Source of the DNA: Halichondria panicea | Lineage: Eukaryota; Porifera; Demospongiae; Suberitida; Halichondriidae | Direction: 5' to 3' | Length of the DNA stretch: 64,000 bases | Assembly: GCF_963675165.1 (NCBI RefSeq) | Contig: NC_087393.1 | Span: forward strand, 1,327,002 to 1,391,001 | In this document: in pieces, positions 55,547-64,000 of the stretch | How the letters are laid out: every line of letters starts with the position of its first letter | Position numbering within the stretch: the stretch's first letter is position 1 | Program-made: the position numbers and the translations under genes | The notes under the pieces: model-generated | What the model saw: the letters and a program-made list of their open reading frames with translations, nothing else | Databases searched by the model: none | Told to the model about the DNA's origin: nothing

Positions 55547-58500
55547 CTAAACAGCAACCCTTAGGTCACATCTTTCAGTAAGTTGAGGTGTGCGGTTGAC
55601 GACAGCAGATCGTATTGCAATCTTGCCCACATCCGTCATGTCATGGTTGTAGTAGATTCTGCAAGGAATATATCAAGTCAATAATTTTTCATACTACCGT
55701 AAAGCACCTTAATTTTCAAGGCGCTTAATTTTTGCTGTTTTTGTGTTTTGAGGGTTAGCAATATCCTTCACAAACCAAAATAGCACGAAATTCATTCAAT
55801 GGAATGTTTTTAGAGGCACTTAAAAAGTGCCTAGAAAATTTCGTGCTATATAGTATTATAATCCTGGAACTTATAATTATAGCGATAATATTAATTCAAA
55901 CTGACCTCATTTGCACAAGAGTGTCTGTAAACTCCAGGTAGCTAGCCAAGGCAAGAGCACCACTATCCCCTATCACATTCTCCACAAGACTGTGCATGAG
56001 GTATCCTTTAAAAGTTAAATCTTCATAAATCTTAATATCATGCACCTCACGGTCTTGAGAGATGTGGCTTTCCTAAGGCCTGGAAGCATGTCAATGACCC
56101 CCTTATCTCCAAGTTTGTTTTGATAAAGCCTGCATAATTATGAAAGGATGAAATCATAATAGGGCACGTAAAATCTATAGTTATTGTGGTAGAATATAAA
56201 GCATTGCACACACTCACTCAACAGTCTCCAACTTTTGTAGAGTTGCAAAAATCTCATTTAAATGAGCACCAGACTTTCCCGTCAAACTTGTCCCACGTAG
56301 ACTGGAGAAATGAGGTAGTAATTAGGTGCACACACAAGAACAATACAACAAACCCATACCCTAAAATTTTCAGCTCTGTGCACTTGAGCAAGCCCTGCTT
56401 CATTTCTCCTAGTCCTTTGTCGCTAATAGGATTGTAGCTGATACTGTGAAATAAGAGATTATTGGTAGGCAACAACATAGCCTTGTGGGACTACTTACTA
56501 GAATGTGTGAAGCTGAGGCAAGTTTTCCAAAATACTTGAAACGTGGCTTCCGGAGTCCATATCAAGATCATTCCGAGACACTCTGCACAAAAATCAACCA
56601 CACATGTTAACAAGCACGTACATGTACATACATTACATGACTGTACGTTACATCCATGTCAGTCGCCCACATAAAATTACTGTGATGTTACAAGTGATAC
56701 GTCACATAATTATATACACATACATGAATGTCTGCAGCTTGGTCATGTCCCTGATAACTGGAGCAAGGTACTGAAAACGTGCAGTCTCGAGCTTGTTCCC
56801 ATACAGCCTATAAAACAAATCATAAATATAGGTAATGACAAGTCTCCATACAAATCAAAGAATCAAGGAATAAAATGTTTAGGTGTATATACATTGTAGC
56901 ATGTGCATGCATAAAACACATCTGTGCCAATTATACCACTAGCTGGTCCCATTATTAATCAGTGCATGATCAGTCACCACACCACCACACGGTCACATAC
57001 ATAGTGCAAGTACAATACAGACACACGTAAACATGAGATACCATAATTATGGGCTACTATTTTCTTAGCTAAACAATGGTATTTACGAACAGAAAATAAC
57101 TATAAATGGGTGGAAAATAGCATTAACATAATTACGTATCTGTCCCTTAATTACTAACCTCAGCTCTTTGAGGTTTGGCAGCCTCTGGAGTAGCTTGGTA
57201 AGTGCTGGTGCTCCTTCAGTTCCCACTGCTCGGTCAATCCTCGCTCTGAGTCTGTGGGACAAACATGATTGTCGCACAGTTAAGTTGCGGAGTTACATAA
57301 GCAGCCATGCAATCAATCACAAAGCAAACGTACAAAGAATCTAAGCAAAGGTATATAGCCTTAGCTACATAAGTAATGTACAGTGTTTTAATTACCTGAG
57401 TAGGTGTACTGCCTCCAGAGTATTTTCCAGCTGGTCCACGAGAGCTCCGATGCCCTCAGGCCCGATGTGACAATAGCTGAGATCAATCTCATTAACTTCA
57501 CTGTGGGCACTAGAGGTAACATTTCCCACGGCAGCACAATCAGATGGGGTGAGCGAAATGTCGTTGACATCCATTCGTCCGTGCAGCTGAGTGACAAGAT
57601 CGACACAGGCGGCAACATTTTTCGACTCGAAGGCACAGTGAACCATGTTGAGGGACGCAATCCGACGCTCGGAAGATACATTGCGATTGGAGATTTCATG
57701 GAAGGCTTTCGTAAAGAAGCTGGGTGAGGTCTTGACTCCAGGCTTTTGTGAAAGACCACAATAAAACTTCCAGACAACCCACATGTGATCCATGCCGCCC
57801 ATAGGTGATCTAATGACGTTTAATTGCTCAGACTGTTCACAAAAATAGAGCAAATGGCAAGCGGACAAAAACTCCTGCAGGGTGAGATGAAGGAAGCTAA
57901 ACGATTTTGTCGGGAGTGAACTGTCAGCGATGATACGATCAACGGTCAGTAATCCAAGGGAGTCAAATGCTTTTTTCCTGTAGTTGACTGGTAGCTTCAT
58001 ACTACCCATTTCGAGGATATCTTTGCCCGTGAAAATTTGCTTCTGATCTGCTGTGGCTTTGAATGCTAGCAAGCAGATGCTTTGAAAGATTGGTTTCTTC
58101 TCGTCTGGAATTTGAGAGAGTGCGTGAAGCTCTTCTTCATCATCCTCATCATCAGAATTACTTTTCCCACGGAGGAAAGAGCGGTAGAGGGTGTGCAGAG
58201 TGAACTTGTAGTAAAGATCGGTTTCTGCATCAGGAAGCTTTTGACCTACACTGAACAAGTAAACTACCATAGCAAGATGGAGAGGGAGATAGCACATTCG
58301 AGCGATGTTGGGATGCTTGTCCAAGTAATTCAGAAGGATTTTGGCTTTGTGTCGATTTTCTTTGAATGCATGCTCCACATATGCTGTGATTTCTTTCTGC
58401 AAAAAGCCAATGATCTCCACATGCTTGCTGAATCGCAAATCATTCCTAAGAGGAGCAGAGCCGGCAGGACGAGAAGCCATAACAATGCTGGCCTTTGGTA

Positions 58501-59859
58501 GCAATTGTCCAACAAGAAGCTTCTTAATCAAATTGGTGTTATCTTTCAAGTGGCCATACTCATCCAAACCATCTAAAAGCAGACAGACACCTTTCCCACC
58601 GGTTTTCGTCACTTCGTCAATCACAGAATACACAACACGGCTATTGGCACTATACTGTCCAAAAATATCTTCAAGGCTAACATCTTTCTTGCCAAGAAAT
58701 TGACGCAATCGAACCAGAACCAGAATTTGCATATCTTGCAAAATGTCACCATTTGCCCAATCTTTGCTGACTTTGGTGAGAAGAGTGGATTTACCACATG
58801 CAGGGCGACCTTCGATCAAAACTAGTGTTCTCCCTCGAGGTTTTGTTGAGGGCAGCTTTGGGAACACGTTTTCGTAGCAGGTGGGCATTTTTCTCGACAT
58901 GACATCGTCGACAGAGCCTCGGACGGTAGCTCGACTGAAATGGTCATTGCGTGGCATCGGATCAGACGTGATGAGTGCAAGGTTGATGTAATGAACCTTG
59001 GTAACGGGTGGCCACTGATCAATGGGAAATTCGGGCATAACCTGGTACGTTTCAATCAAGTTATCTCGATAGTGAACTGAAACAAAAAAGAAACATCATA
59101 AAAGCAAATAATTACATGTACTCACTGTCAATCAACGTACCACTTCCTGAATGCGTTAGAGGCTCAATGGCGACTTTCAACTCTGAAATAAAAATATATA
59201 CACAGTTGATTACAAGCACATTGCACGAGAAATTGTTACCTACCAACATCCATGACTGCTAGTGTGTACGGACGGCTTGGGCAGAAACTCCCCAGCTGAT
59301 TCTGAATAAGATCTTTTCTCCCCCTTTCTAGAAGTAGTTCCCGAAGCTCCTCCAGATCACTCCCATCTTGCTTAATTTTTCCATCTATTAGCAGTTTTTC
59401 GAACAGCTTCAACAATCTGCAATAGTTTGAACTGGCTTTGAAACGATCAGGGTTTGCCTTCAAGGTAGAAATAGCAAAGTGGTGGATAAACGGTTCTATC
59501 TCATCTTTTGATTTCATTGATACGGCAATTGTCGAAAGGAGCTCTCGCAGTTGTAGGCTTGGAAGGAGCTTGTTTGTTTCGTAAATCTTTCGACTATTGA
59601 CGTATTCTTGCAGTGCTTTGCATTGCTCATCCTTGCATATATCTTGCACAATGAATCGGATTAGAGAGACAGCAATCTGGTAGTACTCTGGGGAATGTAT
59701 TAGGAGGGATGAGAGTTCCACTAAGCTTTCAGAGCCAGTGCATTTTGGTAGCAATGCCCGAAATTGAAAACATACTCCAGCCAGAGAGTCATCAGAAGCA
59801 GCATCCTGGATCTCTTTCAGGAGGCCCAGCACGTCGTCTTGAGACCCAAGTGATCCCAT
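55547..59859 (-). CDS. NLR receptor: death-fold N-terminal module, NACHT, leucine-rich repeats
   Basis: Eleven exons in phase: 59859-59244, 59182-59141, 59076-57396, 57251-57159, 56807-56724, 56582-56499, 56443-56360, 56301-56218, 56129-56046, 55989-55906 and 55658-55547, giving about 1015 residues. Residues 1-205 form an N-terminal module whose second half (YCRLLKLFEKLLIDGKIKQD, LRELLLERGRKDLIQNQL) resembles a death effector domain. NACHT: Walker A GRPACGKST (309-317), Walker B LLLDGLDEY (385-393), SRPAGSA and a winged-helix region ending FLHLTLQEFLSA. The C-terminus carries leucine-rich repeats of the ribonuclease-inhibitor type (YNPISDKGLGEMKQGLLKC), six of them one per 84-nt exon. NLRs sense microbial or danger signals in the cytosol and oligomerise through NACHT. 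No stop or frameshift was found; ATG is the first in frame. Neighbours: a stand-alone copy of the N-terminal module downstream, an acid phosphatase upstream. Confidence 0.93.
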
Positions 59860-60004
59860 AGCTATATATATAGATTACTGAATTTCTTAGTGAAGATCCA
59901 ATGAATGCAACTTCTACTATTTCTACTGATGACCTTTTGTCTGGGTCTAACTCAATTTTCAGTTTCTCAACTAGATTCATTACTGCATGCCTTCAGTTGT
60001 GGTA

Positions 60005-60095
60005 CACACCAAAAATACACATGCATGTACAAAATACACATGCACCATACATGTACAAAAATACACATGCACCATACATGTACATGTACTGTGCA
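60005..60095. repeat. Short minisatellite of ACACATGCACCATACATGTAC units
   Basis: About three units of ACACATGCA(C/T)...CATGTACAAAA sit between the NLR start and the 3' end of the phosphatase gene. The spacer is only about 260 bp, so the NLR promoter probably lies within or around this repeat. Confidence 0.7.
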
Positions 60096-60117
60096 GCAAA
60101 TCTATAACAAAAACAAA

Positions 60118-62797
60118 TTAATTCATTTTGTTAAGAATAATATGGTCAAATAGTGTTCCGTCATTGTGGATGTACTCGAACACCAGTGTTGTTGCATTGG
60201 CTTCAAACCGAGTGTAGCCCCAGTGCTAGAAGAAAAAAAATATTATAAGTATGTATATAATCTAAATGTAAAACTTACCAACTCATCTAGTACTTCAACA
60301 AAACTTGGAGGGGTTGGTCTAAAATGGAGAAAAATATCAATAATTCATGAAAACGGTTTAATGCGAGTCTCCAACCTGAGATCATGAAGAAGAGCTCTGC
60401 CTGCCATTCCCATGACAACGTGCACTGGAGCTCCTCCTCCTTCCTGACAGACGCCATTCACCACTGAACACATACGCTGGTAGGTGTGGTGATGACCCCA
60501 GAACGCAATGTCCACCTTGTAAGTCTACAGGGTGTGTACCAAGCACTTTCAATATGAATAATGTTTACTCCTACACATGCACTTGAATAGCTCGTTATGA
60601 ATAAGTCTTACCACCAGCAATGGTTCAATATGTTGTATCAGTAGCTTTGATACTGGTATCTGCCCTGAAGGCTCAGTCTCATTGGAACTATCTATATACA
60701 TGGGCCTAAAAGGAAACAAAGTCATACTTCCATAATATGCAATTACGTCACGCCTACCTGTGTCCTGCAAATATCAGCCAGGGAGTTTTTGTTCTGTCAA
60801 CACGCTTGAGATGATCTAAAAGATAGGTGTGTTGGGGTGAGGTGCTGGTGAAGTTGTGCTCAGTACTCATCATCACAACGTGGATGCAGCCAAAATCAAA
60901 CCCATACCTAAAGGTAGAGCCTTAGAATTAAACAATGCATGTTATACAGAAGTGTACACATCTTACCATGGCTGCTGGGGACCAGGAGTTGGCATGGCAA
61001 ATCTGTTGACATAAGGGACATTGCACTCTCCTCCAGAATCATTCTCCTGCCAGTAAGCACTGCACATTCAAATGTGAAATAATATGCACAATTAATTACT
61101 ATAGCGTCTACATGCCATGCCACTTACTCCGAGTTGGGAGAGTCGCTCTCATGGTTTCCAGGGTTGACCATACAAGGCAGCCCAGCCAGCAGTGTCTTGA
61201 CTTGGTCAAAGTACTCATCCCACTGATAATAAAGGGATGTTTTTAGTGGTTTCAATATCAAAACACTACTCACAATGGGTTCGTAACCATCAGCATAGCT
61301 TATGTCTCCAACATCAATGATGAGGTCGTGGGCTCCCATCTCACTGATCAGGTTCCTTGTAGTGTCCAGGGAGGGCTGCTCTAGTTTACGCACTTGTCGA
61401 GTGTCGTCTTTCTCACCATGACCCATGTCTACAAATAGAAAAATGATAATACTAGGACATAACATTATAGCGGGTGATTTTTGTTGGTGCAAGTTTCACT
61501 ACAAACTATATACCCATTTAAATATGTACAGCTCAGGATAGTGACGTTGAACTCTCGCAGTTTTAATCGTAGGTGCTCTACTGATATGAAAAATATGAAA
61601 TTTCCATCATACGAAAATAACCCGCTATATATACGGCAATAAAATTTAACCTCCAAATGCTAATACTCTTGTTATAACGTTTGGTCCAGTTTCAGGAGCT
61701 GACGTAAAACTGTACTCTTCACTCCAACCATAAGCAGCATCACCAAAGATGTAAAAATATTTGGTTTGTGGCTCAAGTCTATACAAAAGGGATTAAATGA
61801 ACAGCAACATTTTCAGGTCTACTTACTTTTCCAGTGTAACCTTATGGATCATTCCAGGATCTAGCCATCCATAGTCCCTTGCAGGAGAAGCACACATGTC
61901 AGTGGCTTTGTAAGTGGAGCTCACCGCCTATATAATCACAATTTAATATCTTGCTTTACATGTAAGAATACAGGTTTCATACATTCTTCATGACTGTGTA
62001 CTGCTTGCTTGTAGTGCCCCACTTCACTTGAGGAGCAGTTGCATCCCTAGTCACCCACATTAAGCTAGAGAAATAAACCAATTGAACAGCGCTACAAAGT
62101 TGCAGTGTCGATGGCTTACACCATCTCAGTAATGTCGTTGGTGAGAGCAAGATGACCGTGTAGTGGTTCATTGGGATTTTTGAAGCTGATCGGTTTAGAG
62201 ACAGCAGCCATAGTGGGTTTATCAAAACCTAAGTTATAGTGGTCGTAGTATAATGCTGAATCACTTATATTATACCTCCTCTAAAAAATCCAAAGCGATT
62301 CACTCCACGCATGTTTACAAGGTAAAATTTGAACTTTCCAAAGCCCCAATCCATGTGAGTGTTTGAGACATTGCAATACTGCAGAAAAAGACGGGATTTA
62401 AGTAATCACATGTAATAATAGAAACCATTGTTGTTTTAATACCTGATATTTGACAGGTGCTTGTGTCTTTGAGTTGATGTCAGTAGCATTGTCTGGCAGT
62501 ACCCACAGGCCAACCCAATCGAGGCTGCTCGGCTTGTCAACACCACTCCAATACACAGTAAGCCAATCTCCACTTCTGTTTAGTGCGTGATGGGACAAAG
62601 TAAGCCCAATGGATGGTTCTGCATGGAATCAAAGTAGCGGTTTTACAGGATTGCGATGCAATTACTTTTATGGTTGATATACCTAGATTCACAGTTGCTC
62701 TTTCGTGTTTGAAGGATCTCAGTGGGTTGACTTCATAATGGCAGCATACAGAAGTTAGAGTTATCAAGAACACAACAAGCTGTATCAGAGACAACAT
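60118..62797 (-). CDS. ACP7: Purple acid phosphatase (metallophosphoesterase), secreted or lysosomal
   Basis: About fifteen exons join in phase to roughly 565 residues. The first exon (62797-62683) encodes a signal peptide (MLSLIQLVVFLITLTSVCC). A fibronectin-like N-terminal domain follows (SGDWLTVYWSGVDKPSSLDW). The five metal-binding blocks are all present: GDMGHGEKDD, VGDISYADGYEP, NPGNHESD, an H in the GCIHVVMMSTEHNF/AGHR region and FWGHHHTYQRMC. The C-terminus HWGYTRFEANATTLVFEYIH is typical. Exon ends checked include 62618-62443 and the last exon stopping at 60118-60120. Such enzymes hydrolyse phosphate monoesters at acid pH with an Fe-metal centre. Start is the ATG at the head of the signal peptide. 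The final His of some blocks was matched by eye only. A mariner-type MITE (61468-61637) lies in one intron. Confidence 0.92.
61468..61637. mobile_element. Mariner-type MITE in a phosphatase intron
   Basis: TATAGCGGGTGATTTTTGTT at the left and AAAATAACCCGCTATA at the right are the family ends; the interior is short and diverged. Confidence 0.65.
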
Positions 62798-62952
62798 ACT
62801 TTATAGATGTAGATCCTGGAGCTGTGAGTTGTTAATAATTGATAATTATTCCGTTAGGAGATCTTTAGCTAGACTCCCGTCTGTTTTCTGGGCAGAGAAC
62901 TTTTATTAAAAGGAAAATTCGGCCAGCAAGGAAACTTCTCTATAAAAAAGCA
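62798..62952. promoter_or_regulatory. Probable bidirectional promoter between phosphatase and death-like gene
   Basis: Only 155 bp separate the two divergent start codons. An AT-rich block (TTGTTAATAATTGATAATTA) lies in the middle. No specific factor site was identified. Confidence 0.45.
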
Positions 62953-63366
62953 ATGCTAGGCTCAGTAAAATGTTTCATAGAACATATTTGCAGCGACCTC
63001 TATATGGCAGATTCACTACCTCCAACCCTGCACTGTCTACTGAGCTTCCAGCTGCACTCATCTGCAGCCCAGAGCCCTATCAACATCCCTCAAGAGATAG
63101 GAACCCACTATAGACAATTTGGAATTCTCCTCCTGCAAGATGACCGAGGAAATCTTGTCGATACAATTATCCACGATGAACCAAACTATGGTGCTGTCAA
63201 TATCAACCTGTCCATCCTGCAGAAGTGGCTCAATGGCCGAGGCAAGCCTCCCACCTGGTCATCCTTGATACAAGTGCTCAGAGATATTGAACTCCGTGTG
63301 TTAGCTCATGACATTGAACAAGAGCTTCAACTATCAAGAGTTAAGAGGACGGAATGTAAAACTTAA
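62953..63366 (+). CDS. Small death-like-domain protein
   Basis: A single-exon frame of 137 residues. Residues about 45-130 (PQEIGTHYRQFGILLLQDD, VDTIIHDEPNYGAVNINLSI, LQKWLNGRGKPPTWSSLIQV, then LRDIELRVLAHDIEQEL) match the pattern of the death-like domain that I know as abundant in demosponge proteins: a WLxGxG turn, then TW-x-x-L-x-x-x-LR. There are no other domains, so it is a solo adaptor-like protein or an isolated exon. The true start may be the downstream Met in YMADSLPPTLHCLLSF. It is transcribed away from the acid phosphatase across a 155-bp spacer. Confidence 0.75.
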   Translation: MLGSVKCFIEHICSDLYMADSLPPTLHCLLSFQLHSSAAQSPINIPQEIGTHYRQFGILLLQDDRGNLVDTIIHDEPNYGAVNINLSILQKWLNGRGKPPTWSSLIQVLRDIELRVLAHDIEQELQLSRVKRTECKT

Positions 63367-63603
63367 TGCTTTTTTGTAAAATTTGTGTGTGCCACTTTCC
63401 CTGCTTTCAATTTCTGTTTGTTCCTCACCTTTTTTTAAACGTGTACTGATACGTGTTTTCGTACTGTTTTTCATAAACTATTTCTATAACGTGATAAACT
63501 ATCAGTGATAACACGACAATAAGGGATGAATTTAAATAGACTATGGCCAATAATATTATAATCATCTAAACAGACACATACACAATGAGTCACTAGGCGA
63601 CAG

Positions 63604-63708
63604 CTATTTGAGTGACAACTCAGCTACTAGTTTGTCCAGCCTTGGGGCAGTGGAGAGGTTGCCATAGGCAACGATGCTGGGTCGAGTGCTGAACACAGTC
63701 TTGGCAAA
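63604..63708 (-). CDS. Last exon of a mitochondrial M16-family protein (UQCRC2/MPP-like)
   Basis: The exon follows a good acceptor (CACCCTTTCCAG) and encodes FAKTVFSTRPSIVAYGNLST, then APRLDKLVAELSLK and a stop. The pattern hydrophobic-ARPS-VAYGNLxxxPxLDxL resembles C-termini of cytochrome bc1 core protein 2 and mitochondrial processing peptidase subunits. The rest of the gene lies beyond the right edge. One short exon is weak evidence, so the exact member is uncertain. Confidence 0.5.
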   Translation of the reverse strand, partial: FAKTVFSTRPSIVAYGNLSTAPRLDKLVAELSLK

Positions 63709-64000
63709 CTGGAAAGGGTGAAAAACAGTTTGGTCTCTATCAAGGACACACCAGTAGGTGACGAATAATTATATGGGCATTTGGAGGCAATAATTATGTG
63801 AGTGTGTATATAATTATGTACATGTCAGGCATAGGATCAAATGAATAGGTAGCAATAAGGACAGCTAGAGTTATGATAGACACTTATTGTGCTTCTTGCA
63901 CGCATACAAATGTACACGCATACAAAAATGTATTGTGTCCACTAGAGGCAAACAAAAATGTACATGACATGCGGTGATGCAACCCAAGCAAACTGTAGGC
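63709..64000 (-). other. Upstream intron of the M16-family gene
   Basis: AT-rich with a TGTACACGCATACAAA short repeat near 63910; no second exon is recognised before the edge. Confidence 0.4.

Noticed and set aside
57388-57777. Minus- and plus-strand open frames overlapping the NLR NACHT exon
   Set aside because: They are shadows of the 1.7-kb coding exon in other frames.
1-64000. tRNA, rRNA or snRNA genes
   Set aside because: I looked for cloverleaf-type box sequences and conserved rRNA words and saw none convincing; a covariance-model scan would be decisive.

Overview
The window is nuclear DNA of an animal, most likely a marine demosponge. The genes have many short GT-AG introns, the background is AT-rich, and transposon-derived inverted repeats (MITEs) are dense. 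The protein families point the same way: an NLR receptor with a death-fold N-terminus, a Roc-COR-Death GTPase and a free-standing death-like protein are types I associate with expanded sponge gene sets. The species call is inference; the gene structures were built by hand from splice sites, reading phase and family resemblance.

Layout. Positions 1-13,700 are almost gene-free: a broken copy of a peptide-transporter gene, a duplicated block of about 2 kb (1796-4655 and 10455-12487) with a MULE-like element inserted in only one copy, and a pair of TGTGCT-rich inverted arms 4.4 kb apart. From 13,724 to 30,012 (+) one gene appears to run through large TE-filled introns. It starts with a nine-codon exon carrying a likely N-myristoylation signal, continues through four tiny coiled-coil exons, and ends with a 2.2-kb GTPase/COR exon and a Death-domain exon. 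A POT/SLC15 peptide transporter follows (33,012-35,836, +), then a SMYD-type SET/MYND gene with an in-frame stop (minus), an unrecognised divergent gene (39,830, +), SPATA20 (48,689-41,814, minus), and DDAH (51,419-49,222, minus).

From 52.5 kb to 59.9 kb lies the most interesting part: an intact NLR (N-terminal death-fold module, NACHT, a run of 84-nt leucine-rich-repeat exons; minus strand) and, just downstream on the same strand, a small protein made almost only of the same N-terminal module. This looks like a receptor next to its own possible adaptor, decoy or competitor. A purple acid phosphatase (62,797-60,118, minus) and a divergently transcribed death-like protein (62,953-63,366, +) share a 155-bp spacer. 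The window ends in the last exon of a probable mitochondrial M16-family protein (minus).

How the genes fit together. Three or four genes (Roc-COR-Death, NLR, stand-alone module protein, death-like protein) belong to death-fold signalling families and lie within about 50 kb, so the window may sample an innate-immunity neighbourhood. SPATA20, DDAH, the phosphatase, SMYD and the transporter look like ordinary housekeeping or metabolic genes interleaved with them. Mobile DNA seen here includes pogo/Tigger-like, MULE-like (9-bp target duplications), hAT-like and 7-bp-target-duplication MITEs, a decayed LINE reverse transcriptase and a decayed Crypton-type DUF3504 gene.
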